Of a stretch of 52,526 nucleotides of DNA, positions 1 to 8,869 are shown one piece after another (the stretch's first letter is position 1; each line of letters opens with the position of its first letter). Below the pieces are notes generated by a model. The model was not told the DNA's origin and did no database searches. It saw nothing but the letters and a program-made list of their open reading frames with translations. Source of the stretch: Gluconacetobacter dulcium. Its GTDB lineage: Bacteria > Pseudomonadota > Alphaproteobacteria > Acetobacterales > Acetobacteraceae. Location: positions 1 to 52,526 of the forward strand of contig NZ_JABEQN010000031.1 in NCBI RefSeq assembly GCF_014174165.1, read 5' to 3'. A program made the translations under genes and the position numbers.

Positions 1-1
1 G

Positions 2-91
2 CTCGCCATCACCGCCGTCATGAGGAAGCTCATCGTCCTCGCAAACGCACTCGTGCGACACAATCGCTCATGGGCGCCAAAAACAGCTTGA
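2..91 (+). mobile_element. 3' end of an IS110-like transposase gene
   Basis: The first bases read in frame as the last 29 residues of a protein (LAITAVMRKLIVLANALVRH and so on, ending WAPKTA) before a TGA at 89-91. The A-hTAVMRKLhhhLNALhR pattern is typical of the C-terminus of IS110/IS116-family (DEDD/transposase_20) transposases. The gene starts left of the window, so completeness cannot be judged. The sequence just after it (92-141) probably contains the right end of the element. Confidence 0.7.
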
Positions 92-121
92 TCAAGACGG
101 ATACTCTGCCCCGACACCCCG

Positions 122-141
122 GCAGGAGGCTTGCCTCCTGC
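122..141. terminator. Perfect hairpin beside the IS110-like end
   Basis: GCAGGAGGC, a TT loop and GCCTCCTGC form a perfect 9-bp stem 31 nt after the transposase stop. There is no T-tract. It may be a terminator or part of the IS right end. Confidence 0.4.
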
Positions 142-275
142 ACCTCGATTCCTGATCCTGAGCTGTCGTTCGGTCTTGGTGCTTGCGGCGCCTTGGTCTT
201 TTTGCACGCCGTTGATCTGGCGCGAGATGGCAGGTAGATTATTTCAAAAGATTGCCAGTCAGGAGCCCACGCGGA

Positions 276-761
276 ATGGTCACGCCGAAAAACGCGCCTC
301 TGCGCGCTCTCGCCATCCTTGCCATGCTAGGCAGCCTGCCGTCGTGTGAAACGACCGCCCAGCGGATCGCGCAGAAGGAAGACCACCTTGCCGCAGCGGG
401 CTTTGCGCTGAAACCCGCCAGTTCGCAGCAGCAGCAGGCGATGCTGAACCGTCTGCCGCCGCATCATTTCGTCCGCCGAACCCATGGCGGCAACGTGTTC
501 TACGTGTATGCCGACCCGACCGTGTGCGACTGCCTGTATGTCGGCGACCAGGCCGCCTACGACAACTACCAGAGCTATCGCCAGCAGAAGATGCTGGCCG
601 ACGAACAGCAGATGACGGCCGGCGAATATCAGGACACCATGTGGAACTGGAACGCATGGGGCCCGATGGGCGGCCCCGGCTGGGGCGGCTGGAACCCGTC
701 GTGGAACCCGGCATGGGGAAACTGGGACCCTGGCATGGGGCAATATAACGCCGGCTGGTAA
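276..761 (+). CDS. Small Trp/Gly/Asn-rich lipoprotein of unknown function
   Basis: The 161-residue protein starts at ATG 276, with AGGAG at 261-265 ahead of it; a TTG further upstream has no such site. The N-terminus has a short charged region, a hydrophobic stretch (LAILAML) and a lipobox-like LPSC, suggesting a lipoprotein cut before Cys. The central part (YVYADPTVCDCLYVGD) looks like a small folded domain. The last 40 residues are very rich in Trp, Gly, Asn and Pro (WNWNAWGP, GWGGWNP, NPAWGNWDPG). I recognise no family, and the export call rests on the signal sequence only. A 13-bp hairpin overlaps its stop codon. Confidence 0.7.
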   Translation: MVTPKNAPLRALAILAMLGSLPSCETTAQRIAQKEDHLAAAGFALKPASSQQQQAMLNRLPPHHFVRRTHGGNVFYVYADPTVCDCLYVGDQAAYDNYQSYRQQKMLADEQQMTAGEYQDTMWNWNAWGPMGGPGWGGWNPSWNPAWGNWDPGMGQYNAGW

Positions 762-773
762 GCCGGCGTTATA
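744..773 (+). terminator. 13-bp hairpin with the stop codon in its loop
   Basis: TATAACGCCGGCT, loop GGTA and AGCCGGCGTTATA form a perfect inverted repeat. The TAA stop (759-761) of the lipoprotein gene starts in the loop and its last base opens the right arm. No T-run follows, so it is not a standard intrinsic terminator. It could stabilise the mRNA 3' end or pause ribosomes. Confidence 0.55.
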
Positions 774-894
774 CGCAGCGAAACAAACCGGAGGCCGCAG
801 TTTTTCATCCAGACGCTTTTCTCATCGAAAAATGATTATATGTTCTGTAAACTATTCTATTCTTGGACAGCCATCCAATCACTTCGGAATTAAT

Positions 895-2103
895 TCAACC
901 AACAACGACCTGTGCGGCGGCACCCGCAATGGCGAACAACGCGCCAGATGCACATTCCGCCGGATCGATATAAAAGCGCGTACGCATAGTATTGCCGATA
1001 ATCGGCTCGGCCTCGAACCCCAGTGCCTGACATACTTCAACGCTGGCAAGAGTACTAATCCGCAATCGGCCGTGGCTGGTCGTCACAACCAATAGAACCC
1101 GACCAGTTGCAAGTGCGACACGCAAGTCCTTATTGTCAGTATAATAGACTCGAAGAACATCCGGACACTGTTCCTGTAGATCGTCGATTATCCGTACGCC
1201 GGCCGGTGACAAGCTACGACGAAAACGCAACTCCTCGCCACAGAGACCTTCGGCCTCAGCCAACGCGACTTCGCTCTCGCTTGGTGCCTCCCCCGTATTC
1301 GCATCGAACACATCGACCACCGCACGGGATGCCGGCCGGCCCGTGACAGGATGCATACCCACTCCAGTGACACCGAACGCCGAAAAGGTCGTCGTCTTCA
1401 TTATGTTCTTGAACGCAACTTCGACTTCGGCGACGCCGACATCTTCCCTCTCCGTGCCCGGTACCGTCTCCGCATTGCAGATAGGGCGAAATTCGCGGAT
1501 CGACTGCTTTTCGAGTGGACGCAGCCATACCTCGCGGACCCAATTTCCACGCTCCTTACCTTTGGCTCCGACCAAAAGGGTTTCGCAGACAGCCGGCACC
1601 GGCTGGAACACACATCTGATTCGGCCAAGCATCGTTGCTTCATTGCCGGGGCCAATCCGGTCCCAATTTCTGGCGGCGAAGCGAGCCTTGTTAAAAGTGC
1701 AATGCGATCCGTTGGTCAGAATCTGGCCGACGAGTTGATCGTACGCCGTCGCGCGTCCTTCCGGCAGGCAGGCAGCAATGTCATCAATCGGGGCTCCCGA
1801 GAGATCTTTCAGGATTTTCGCCATTATTTTCGGCCGAAAACAGATGACTTTCGCGCGGAGCGTTTGGCCGACAATATGGCGCACCCAGCGATCGAGCACG
1901 GGAGCCTGAAAGGAGGCCTCAGCCGTGACGTGAAGACCGATGTAGAAGAGCTTGTCGTCAAAGAACAAGGCATACAGACCAGGACCGACGAGATCGTCAG
2001 GAACTGTCCCAATCCGCTTGGCGACAAGATTCGCCCATTCGGGTTTGTTCGGATACGGTAACTGCGCTTCAAGCGTGAATAAAGTATCTGCAGTATAATT
2101 CAT
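895..2103 (-). CDS. GIY-YIG domain nuclease-like protein
   Basis: The 402-residue protein starts at ATG 2103, preceded by GGAG nine bases upstream; in-frame ATGs at 2127 and 2148 lack a ribosome site. Residues 42-56 read GLY-X9-YIG. R72 and H76 (DRWVRH) sit where the family's Arg helix lies, and E198 with N210 (PLEKQSIREFRPICN) match the catalytic Glu/Asn motif. This supports a GIY-YIG nuclease fold with an unusually long stretch between the Arg helix and the Glu. Residues of about 235-402 form a second domain I do not recognise. The gene has visibly lower GC than its neighbours, stands alone downstream of the ABC exporter and lies near an IS end, which suggests horizontal acquisition. A restriction-type or DNA-repair role is possible but unproven; no methyltransferase lies nearby. 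Confidence 0.7.
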   Translation of the reverse strand: MNYTADTLFTLEAQLPYPNKPEWANLVAKRIGTVPDDLVGPGLYALFFDDKLFYIGLHVTAEASFQAPVLDRWVRHIVGQTLRAKVICFRPKIMAKILKDLSGAPIDDIAACLPEGRATAYDQLVGQILTNGSHCTFNKARFAARNWDRIGPGNEATMLGRIRCVFQPVPAVCETLLVGAKGKERGNWVREVWLRPLEKQSIREFRPICNAETVPGTEREDVGVAEVEVAFKNIMKTTTFSAFGVTGVGMHPVTGRPASRAVVDVFDANTGEAPSESEVALAEAEGLCGEELRFRRSLSPAGVRIIDDLQEQCPDVLRVYYTDNKDLRVALATGRVLLVVTTSHGRLRISTLASVEVCQALGFEAEPIIGNTMRTRFYIDPAECASGALFAIAGAAAQVVVG

Positions 2104-2272
2104 TCCAAAATTCTCCACTTTATTCATGTATAATTTTTCAATATTCATCAGAAAATATCTATCGCCAGTAATATCCTTCATCATGAATTGCCATGAGACG
2201 ATGGACCGTTTGGAAAGCCTATACCAATTCCAACGGACAAGGGACGTGCAGGGCAGCGTCCTGCGACTTCCC

Positions 2273-4105
2273 CTACCCGTCCAGCGACTGCAATTCGAAC
2301 AGCCGCCGATACAACCCGCCCTCATGCGTCACCAGTTCCGCGTGTGATCCGTCTTCCAGCAACACGCCGTGGGCGAAGACCAGGATGCGGTCCAGGCCGA
2401 CGACGGTGGAGAGGCGGTGGGCGATGACCAGCACCGTACGGCCGAGCATCAGCCGTTCCATGGCCTCCTGCACCAGGATTTCCGATTCCGAGTCCAGGCT
2501 GGATGTCGCCTCGTCGAAGATCAGGATCGGGGCGTTGGTCAGGAAGGCGCGGGCGATGGCCACGCGCTGGCGCTCGCCGCCCGACAGCTTGACGCCGCGT
2601 TCGCCGACCATGGTGGCGTAGCCCTTGGGCAGGCGGTCGATGAAGCCGGCCGCATTGGCCTGACGCGCGGCTTCCTCGATTTCGGCCATGGAGGCGCCGG
2701 GGCGGCCATAGGCGATGTTCTCGGCCAGCGAGCGATGGAACAGTACCGGCTCCTGCTGCACGATCGCGATCTGCGACCGCAGGCTGGACTGCGTGACGGT
2801 GGCGATGTCGGTGCCGTCGATCAGGATCTGGCCGGAGGTTACGTCATAAAGCCGCTGCAACAGCTTGATCAGCGTGGTCTTGCCCGAGCCTGACGGGCCA
2901 ACCAGCGCGACACGGCTGCCGGCGGGGATGTCGATCGACAGGTCGTGGAACAGCGGACGGATCTGCGCCTTGTAACCGAAGCCGACATGATCGAAGCGGA
3001 TGGCCCCATGCGTGACGCGCAGCGTGCCGGCGCCCGGCCGGTCCGCGACGCCCAGCGGCTGGCGATAGATGGCGACGAGTTCTTCCATTTCGTTGACCGA
3101 GCGCTGGACCATCGAGATCTGCTGCCCGATATCACGCAGGTAGCCCTGCACCAGAAAGACCATGGTGAGCACATACGCCACGTCGCCCGGTCCGGCACGG
3201 CCGCGCCACCACAGCGCCAGCACCGCGCCGATCAGCAGGACGCGCATCAACAGGGCTGCGATGTTCTGGAGATTTCCCGAATTGGTGCCGCGGATCCACG
3301 ACCGTTCGGTGCGCGTCTGCCAGCGTGCGAGGATGCGCGACAGATGTGCGTCCTCACGCGCTTCGGCCCCGAATGCCTTGACGACGGTATTGCAGGTGAC
3401 GGCATCGGCCAGCGCCGCGCCCATGCGGGTATCCCACTTGTTGGCCAGCCGGGCCGAGGGCGCGACATAGCGCAGGGTCAGCGACGTGGACATCGCCACC
3501 AGCAGGATCGAACTGACCCCCAGCAGCAGGCCCATCGACGGCCAGTGCGCCGCCAGCACCACCGTGGTCGCCGCCAGCACCAGCACGCTGGGCAGCAGCA
3601 TGAGCATCAACGTATCGGCCAGCGTGTCGGTGGCCCACATGCCGCGCGTCAGCCGGCGCACGGTCGAACCGGCGAAGGTGTTGCCGTGCCAGTCGGTCGA
3701 AAAACGCTGGACGCGGGCAAAGGCGCTCTCGGCAATGCCGCGCATGGTGCGCGCGGTCAGATGCGTGATGCCCAGATACGACATGCGGCGCCCGGCCACG
3801 CCCAGCAGGCCCAGCAGCACCAGCCCGCCGACCAGCCACAGCGCACCGCGCCGGGCGGCCTCCATCGCCGGCGTGGCCACCCCGCCCGCGCCCACCCCAC
3901 CGGCAGCGCGCGAGACGTCATCCACAATCCAGCCGGCCAGCAGCGGCGTGGCCACATCGGCCACCGTCGCCACCGAGACGCCCGCCAGCGTCCAGGCCAG
4001 TGCGCCGGGATGGCGCAGCCAGCGGCGGATCACGAAATCCAGAACTTCGGCAAATTCGTTGCGCGCGGGGCTTTCCTGGCCCGACGCGGCTTGTTGGTCT
4101 GTCAT
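2273..4105 (-). CDS. ABC transporter, fused permease and ATPase (MsbA-like exporter)
   Basis: A 610-residue half-transporter. The N-terminal ~340 residues hold a six-helix ABC membrane domain; the C-terminal part is the ATPase. Walker A GPSGSGKT lies at about residues 402-409, the signature LSGGERQRVAIARA near 506, Walker B ILIFDEATSSLD near 526, followed by the H-loop (VIAHRLST). It would work as a homodimer in the inner membrane and export a lipid, peptide or drug; the substrate cannot be told from sequence. I start it at ATG 4105, with GGAG four bases ahead; an ATG at 4132 would have the ribosome site directly against it. It diverges from nth. Confidence 0.9.
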   Translation of the reverse strand: MTDQQAASGQESPARNEFAEVLDFVIRRWLRHPGALAWTLAGVSVATVADVATPLLAGWIVDDVSRAAGGVGAGGVATPAMEAARRGALWLVGGLVLLGLLGVAGRRMSYLGITHLTARTMRGIAESAFARVQRFSTDWHGNTFAGSTVRRLTRGMWATDTLADTLMLMLLPSVLVLAATTVVLAAHWPSMGLLLGVSSILLVAMSTSLTLRYVAPSARLANKWDTRMGAALADAVTCNTVVKAFGAEAREDAHLSRILARWQTRTERSWIRGTNSGNLQNIAALLMRVLLIGAVLALWWRGRAGPGDVAYVLTMVFLVQGYLRDIGQQISMVQRSVNEMEELVAIYRQPLGVADRPGAGTLRVTHGAIRFDHVGFGYKAQIRPLFHDLSIDIPAGSRVALVGPSGSGKTTLIKLLQRLYDVTSGQILIDGTDIATVTQSSLRSQIAIVQQEPVLFHRSLAENIAYGRPGASMAEIEEAARQANAAGFIDRLPKGYATMVGERGVKLSGGERQRVAIARAFLTNAPILIFDEATSSLDSESEILVQEAMERLMLGRTVLVIAHRLSTVVGLDRILVFAHGVLLEDGSHAELVTHEGGLYRRLFELQSLDG

Positions 4106-4367
4106 GATGCTCCGGCCGGTTTTGCCGGCCATCCTTCTGCGTCAGCCCCAACCGCGGCGACGGCGCAGACCGTCGCGTGCCGCGCGGCGCGCGCCCGCGC
4201 CGCACGATGGGCATTCTGATCTTGTCCCGGTTTCCGGCCAAATTATCACCGTGCCGCCCCCGGAACGCAAGGCGGTACGACAGGCCCGCGCACCCCGGCG
4301 ATTTACAGATGGCACCATCCGGCCGAAAACGGACAGCACTTCACCTTTCACCTTCCGCAGAGACGGC

Positions 4368-5054
4368 ATGACCCGCACCCCAACCACCCGCCCGGCCGGC
4401 GCCCGCCGCCGCATGACGCTGAAGGAAGTCGAACGCTTCATCACCCTGCTGGCCGCCGCCCACCCGAATGCGGAAAGCGAACTGGATTTCGTCGACGATT
4501 ACACGCTGCTGGTTGCCGTCGCCCTGTCCGCGCAGGCCACCGACGTCTCGGTCAACCGCGTGACCAAGGGCCTGTTCCGCGACGCCCCGAACCCCGCCGC
4601 GATGGTGGCGCTGGGCGAAGAGGCCGTCGGCGAGCATATCCGCAGCATCGGCCTGTGGCGCACCAAGGCCCGCAACGTCGTCGCCCTGTCGCAGGCCCTG
4701 CTGGACCAGCATGGCGGACAGGTGCCGCACGACCGCGCGGCGCTGGAAGCCCTGCCCGGCGTGGGCCGCAAGACCGCCAACGTGGTGATGAACGTGGCCT
4801 TCGGCGACAGCACCATGGCCGTCGATACTCATATCTTCCGCATCGGCAACCGCACCGGCCTGGCCCCCGGCAAGACCACCCGCGCGGTGGAGGACCAGTT
4901 GGTGGCCCGCATCCCAGCCCCCATGCTGCGCCCGGCCCATCACTGGCTGATCCTGCACGGACGCTATGTCTGCAAGGCCCGCCGACCGGATTGCTGGCGG
5001 TGCCCGGTGACCGAGCCCTGCCAATATACGGCAAAAATATTGATTGCACCCTGA
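4368..5054 (+). CDS. nth: Endonuclease III (DNA glycosylase/AP lyase)
   Basis: A 228-residue base-excision-repair enzyme removing oxidised pyrimidines and cleaving the abasic site. It shows the helix-hairpin-helix LPGVGRKTANVV with the catalytic Lys, the catalytic Asp in VDTHIFRI, and the C-X6-C-X2-C-X5-C cluster loop (CKARRPDCWRCPVTEPC) for a 4Fe-4S cluster. ATG 4368 is chosen; a second in-frame ATG at 4413 also fits the family, whose E. coli member has 211 residues. The gene ends 5 bp before a hairpin repeat shared with convergent comEC. Confidence 0.95.
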   Translation: MTRTPTTRPAGARRRMTLKEVERFITLLAAAHPNAESELDFVDDYTLLVAVALSAQATDVSVNRVTKGLFRDAPNPAAMVALGEEAVGEHIRSIGLWRTKARNVVALSQALLDQHGGQVPHDRAALEALPGVGRKTANVVMNVAFGDSTMAVDTHIFRIGNRTGLAPGKTTRAVEDQLVARIPAPMLRPAHHWLILHGRYVCKARRPDCWRCPVTEPCQYTAKILIAP

Positions 5055-5058
5055 AGCT

Positions 5059-5179
5059 GTTCTTTTTTGAAAAAAAGAACCAAAAAACTTTTGATCTGTT
5101 CAGGAGTTTTGTGCTTGCACCTTACGACGCTCCTGAACGGATAAAAGTCTTTTTGCTTCTTTTTCTTCAGAAAAAGAAG
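5059..5179. repeat. Hairpin-armed repeat element, copy A (nth/comEC junction)
   Basis: The left arm is an A/T-rich palindrome (5059-5080, GTTCTTTTTT-GA-AAAAAAGAAC). The middle has a 9-bp inverted repeat GTTCAGGAG (5098-5106) / CTCCTGAAC (5130-5138), flanked by complementary AAAAAACTTTT and AAAAGTCTTTTT tracts. The right arm is CTTCTTTTTC-TTCA-GAAAAAGAAG (5156-5179). It fits exactly between the nth stop and the comEC stop, where its T-runs on both strands could act as a two-way terminator. A second copy lies at 7266-7387. Confidence 0.85.
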
Positions 5180-5181
5180 AC

Positions 5182-7290
5182 CTACTCCCGCTGCGCCATT
5201 GGCAGAACGGGCACGCCATGCTGACCCGGCGCCAGCACCCAGGGACGCGCTCCACGCCAGTTCCGATCCGAGAGCACCACCGGGCCGGCACCGCGCAGAA
5301 ACACGGCCTGCGCGCCGCTTTTCCAGGTCTCCAGCGTGTCGAGCCTGCGCACACCGGGGCACCCTGCGTCATCAGGCGCCAGTGTGACCAACAACTCCAG
5401 CCCGGCACAGCGGACCGGTAGCGCGCCCCGCAAGCGAAGCGCGACACGTCCGCGATCAAGCAGGCACAATCCCTCCTGACAGTCCGCGCTGCCCGCCAGC
5501 GGCACGATCGGTAGCGCCAGAGCCTGATGCCAATCGTCCTCGACCAACCGCTCACTGCCGGGATGAGGGCCGACGCGCAGCACGGCGCCGTCCCGCACCG
5601 CCACCGTCCGCCCGTCGGGGGACAGCAGCAGATCCGGCCGCACGATCAGAAAAGGCGCGGCCATTCCCAGCACCATCAGGCCCACACCCCACCAGCGCCA
5701 TCGGCCCGCCCAAAGGCATAGCCAGCACAGGCCCAGCACCCACATCGCCAGCCCCCAGCCCGGCATGGCCGGCACCGCCAGCCGCGCCGCCGGCCAGCCG
5801 GAAACCATGCGCGCCAGATCGAGAATCCACCCGATGCCCCAGCCCATCGGCACCAGGGCCACGGATTCGACGCCCCATGGCATCAGAAACAGGGACAGCA
5901 GGCCCAGCGGCAGGACGCACAGCGCCATCAGCGGCACCGCCAGCAGATTGGCCAGCACGAACCAGGGCTGGAGTGTGCCGAAATGCGCCATCACCACCGG
6001 CACCGTGGCCCCGCCGGCCAGCAGGCTGGCCTGCGTCAGATGCGCGACATGATGCAGGACGCGCCGCCACCAGCCGGGCTGCTCGGTCAGGCGGGCCATG
6101 AGCGGGCGCGTGACCTCGGCACCCGCCGCCAGCGCCATGACGGCGGCCAGTGACATCTGCAACGGAGCCTCCAGCAGATCGGCCGGCCCGGTCAACAGCA
6201 GCAGGATCGCACCCACCGCCAGCCCGCGCAGCGACAGCGCCCGCCGACCGGTCACGACGGCCAGCACCACCAGCGCCGCCATGGTCAGGCTGCGCAGGGC
6301 CGGCAGATGCGCGCCCGTCAGCACCACATACACGATGCCGGCCGCCAGCCCGGCGAAGGCGGCGATCGAGCGGCACGGCCAATACAACGTCGCCCGTTCC
6401 GAACAGGCCAGCAGCAGCCGCGCCACCGCCACCGTGACCCCCATGACGATGCCCAGATGCAGGCCCGCCACCGCCAGCAGATGGGCCAACCCCGCATCGG
6501 CGAACGCATCACGATCCGCCTGCGCCATGCCCACGACCGAGCCGGTCAGTACCGCCGTCGCCACTCCACCCACCGCACCCGGCAGAACGCCCACGATGCG
6601 GGCCGCAATCCGCTCACGCAGTCCTTCCAGCGACGACGCCCCCGGCACGGGCCGGAGCACCTGCGCCCGACCCAGTGCCGTTCCGCTGCCGGCGGTGCCG
6701 TCGAAATAGGCGCGGCGCTGCCGGTCGGGGCCACCGGGCCAGGACGGCGGGGCTGGCGGCCGCAGCAGGGCGCGCACCCGTACCATCATGCCCGGAAAAG
6801 GCACCAACGGATCGTCGGCACGCAGACGCACGCGCAGGATGCGCCGCAGGGGCGGCATGCCGGAATCCAGCGGGTCGTCCAGCACCGCGCCGGCCAGATC
6901 CAGCCGGCGCACGGACGGACCATCGGCCGGCAGCAGCGCCACCGCCACGACGCGGCCAGTCACGATGGTCGCGCGCGCCGGCAGGTCGGGCAAGGGCGGC
7001 TGGCGATGCGTGGCCCAGAACGCGGCGAGAAACCCCACGGCCAGCGTCGCCGCACCGCCACCCAGCACACGCGGCGCCAGCGCGAACGGCCGCCACGCGA
7101 TCAAGCCGAGCCCCAGAGCCGCGATGCCGGCCCAGGCCAGAAGCGCCGGCACCCCCGGCTCGCCCCGCAGCCGGAAATACCACGCGATGCCCAGCCCCAG
7201 CCCGACCGGCAGCCACAGCGCCAGACGCCTCTGCTCGGCCAACAGCAGCCCGACGAGCCTGTCCCGTTCTTTTTTGAAAAAAAGAACCAA
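5182..7290 (-). CDS. comEC: ComEC/Rec2-type DNA uptake channel protein
   Basis: About 702 residues with many membrane helices. It carries the N-terminal DUF4131-like region and the competence-domain core with AVAGLHLGIVMG, which matches the AVSGLHh motif of ComEC. ComEC carries single-stranded DNA across the inner membrane in transformation. The C-terminal ~180 residues are soluble but show no HxHxDH metal motif, so the metallo-beta-lactamase-like nuclease domain seen in Bacillus ComEC is absent or degenerate. The first possible start is TTG 7290, inside hairpin repeat copy B; a TTG at 7242 is the next candidate, so the N-terminus is uncertain. A stop at 7306-7308 blocks any earlier start. 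dprA lies in the neighbouring operon. Confidence 0.88.
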   Translation of the reverse strand: MVLFFKKERDRLVGLLLAEQRRLALWLPVGLGLGIAWYFRLRGEPGVPALLAWAGIAALGLGLIAWRPFALAPRVLGGGAATLAVGFLAAFWATHRQPPLPDLPARATIVTGRVVAVALLPADGPSVRRLDLAGAVLDDPLDSGMPPLRRILRVRLRADDPLVPFPGMMVRVRALLRPPAPPSWPGGPDRQRRAYFDGTAGSGTALGRAQVLRPVPGASSLEGLRERIAARIVGVLPGAVGGVATAVLTGSVVGMAQADRDAFADAGLAHLLAVAGLHLGIVMGVTVAVARLLLACSERATLYWPCRSIAAFAGLAAGIVYVVLTGAHLPALRSLTMAALVVLAVVTGRRALSLRGLAVGAILLLLTGPADLLEAPLQMSLAAVMALAAGAEVTRPLMARLTEQPGWWRRVLHHVAHLTQASLLAGGATVPVVMAHFGTLQPWFVLANLLAVPLMALCVLPLGLLSLFLMPWGVESVALVPMGWGIGWILDLARMVSGWPAARLAVPAMPGWGLAMWVLGLCWLCLWAGRWRWWGVGLMVLGMAAPFLIVRPDLLLSPDGRTVAVRDGAVLRVGPHPGSERLVEDDWHQALALPIVPLAGSADCQEGLCLLDRGRVALRLRGALPVRCAGLELLVTLAPDDAGCPGVRRLDTLETWKSGAQAVFLRGAGPVVLSDRNWRGARPWVLAPGQHGVPVLPMAQRE

Positions 7291-7387
7291 AAAACTTTTA
7301 GCCTTTTAAAGGGAAAACCGCCGGACCAGACGGAATGCCGACAACGGATTAAAAGTCTTTTTGCTTCTTTTTCTTCAGAAAAAGAAG
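7266..7387. repeat. Hairpin-armed repeat element, copy B (comEC/gltX junction)
   Basis: The left palindrome (7266-7287) and right palindrome (7364-7387) are identical to those of copy A, as are the adjoining CAAAAAACTTTT and AAAAGTCTTTTTG tracts. The central ~55 bp differ and lack copy A's 9-bp stem. Both copies face the same way. This one sits between the divergent starts of comEC and gltX and overlaps the apparent comEC start. The conserved ends with a variable middle suggest a mobile or dispersed palindromic repeat family. Confidence 0.85.
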
Positions 7388-7468
7388 AGACAAACGCCTC
7401 ACACCCGCAACGCTCCCCTACCGGCGCCCCCTGTCGGCAAACGGCGTCTCATGGTAAGGAGCCGGCTC

Positions 7469-8869
7469 ATGACCGTTCGTACGCGCTTCGCACCGAGCCC
7501 GACCGGGTTGCTGCATATCGGCAACGCCCGCGCCGCCCTGTTCAACTTCCTCTATGCCCGCCATCACGGCGGCAAATTCCTGCTTCGTATCGAGGATACC
7601 GACCGCGAGCGGTCGACCCAACATGCGGTCGACGTGCTGTTCGACGGGCTGGCCTGGATGGGCATCACCCCGGACGAGGAACCGGTGTTCCAGTCCACAC
7701 GCCAGGCGCGGCATGCCGAAATCGCGCACCATCTGCTGGCGCAGGGGCTGGCCTATCGCTGCTACTGTACGCAGGAAGAATTGCAGCAGATGCGCGAGCA
7801 GGCGATGGCCGAGGGCAAACCGCCCCGTTACAACGGCTACTGGCGCGATCGCGACCCGTCCGAAGCACCGCCCGGCGCGCCCTATACCGTGCGCATCCGC
7901 GCCCCGCGCGAGGGCGAGACCCTGATCCAGGATCTGGTGCAGGGCGATGTCCGCGTCGCCAACGTCGAAATGGACGACATGATCATCCTGCGCGCCGACG
8001 GCACGCCGGTCTATCAGCTCGCCGTGGTGGTGGACGACCATGACATGGCCATCACCCATGTCATCCGCGGCGACGACCACCTGACCAACAGTTTCCGCCA
8101 GGCGATGATCTACCGCGCCATGGGCTGGGACCTGCCGAAATTCGCGCATCTGCCGCTGATCCACGGGCCGGACGGCGCCAAGCTGTCCAAGCGGCATGGC
8201 GCGCAGTCGGTCGTGGAATTCCGCGACATGGGCTACCTGCCCGAGGCGCTGAACAACTACCTGCTGCGCCTCGGCTGGGGCCACGGCGACGCCGAGATCC
8301 TGTCGCGTGACGAGCAGATCCATCTGTTCGACCTGGACGGCGTCGGCCGGTCGCCCTCGCGCATGGATTACGCCAAGCTGTCGCACCTCAACGGCGTGTG
8401 GCTGCGCCAGGCCGACGACGCGCGCCTGACGGACGACGTGCTGCAACGGCTGGCGGGGCGCGAGGGCGTGACGGTGGACGACACGCTGCGCGCGCGCATC
8501 CTCACGCTGATGCCCGGCCTGAAGGAACGCGCGAAGACGCTGGTCGAACTGGCCGACAGCGCCGCCTTCCTGGGCCGGCATGTGCCGCTGGCCTTCGACA
8601 CCAAGGCCAAGAAGCTGCTGACCGACGATGCCCGCGCCATGCTGGGCAAGCTGGCGCGCGACCTCGCGGTGCTGGCGGAATTCGACGCGCCCGCGATCGA
8701 CGCCGCCCTGCGCCATTTCGCCGAGAACCATGGCCACAAGCTGGGCCAGGTGGCCCAGCCCCTGCGCGCCGCGATGACCGGCGGCGCGACCTCGCCGGGC
8801 ATCGACGCCACGCTGGCCGCCCTGGGCCGGGACGAGGTGATGGCCCGGCTGGGAGCCGTCGCCCGATGA
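7469..8869 (+). CDS. gltX: Glutamyl-tRNA synthetase
   Basis: A 466-residue class I aminoacyl-tRNA synthetase charging tRNA-Glu (possibly tRNA-Gln as well in this group). The HIGH motif appears as HIGN at residues 16-19 ([18 protein letters not shown]) and the KMSKS loop as AKLSKRHG near residue 237. ATG 7469 is preceded by AAGGAG at 7456-7461 with a 7-nt gap; an upstream ATG at 7451 has no such site. It opens a long operon, and its TGA overlaps the pyrB start (ATGA). Many acetic acid bacteria carry two gltX paralogues; which one this is cannot be told here. Confidence 0.95.
   Translation: MTVRTRFAPSPTGLLHIGNARAALFNFLYARHHGGKFLLRIEDTDRERSTQHAVDVLFDGLAWMGITPDEEPVFQSTRQARHAEIAHHLLAQGLAYRCYCTQEELQQMREQAMAEGKPPRYNGYWRDRDPSEAPPGAPYTVRIRAPREGETLIQDLVQGDVRVANVEMDDMIILRADGTPVYQLAVVVDDHDMAITHVIRGDDHLTNSFRQAMIYRAMGWDLPKFAHLPLIHGPDGAKLSKRHGAQSVVEFRDMGYLPEALNNYLLRLGWGHGDAEILSRDEQIHLFDLDGVGRSPSRMDYAKLSHLNGVWLRQADDARLTDDVLQRLAGREGVTVDDTLRARILTLMPGLKERAKTLVELADSAAFLGRHVPLAFDTKAKKLLTDDARAMLGKLARDLAVLAEFDAPAIDAALRHFAENHGHKLGQVAQPLRAAMTGGATSPGIDATLAALGRDEVMARLGAVAR

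Noticed and set aside
4177-4371. Possible 64-residue gene between the ABC exporter and nth
   Set aside because: Its translation is Arg/Pro-rich with no family features and it overlaps the nth start; it looks like leader sequence.
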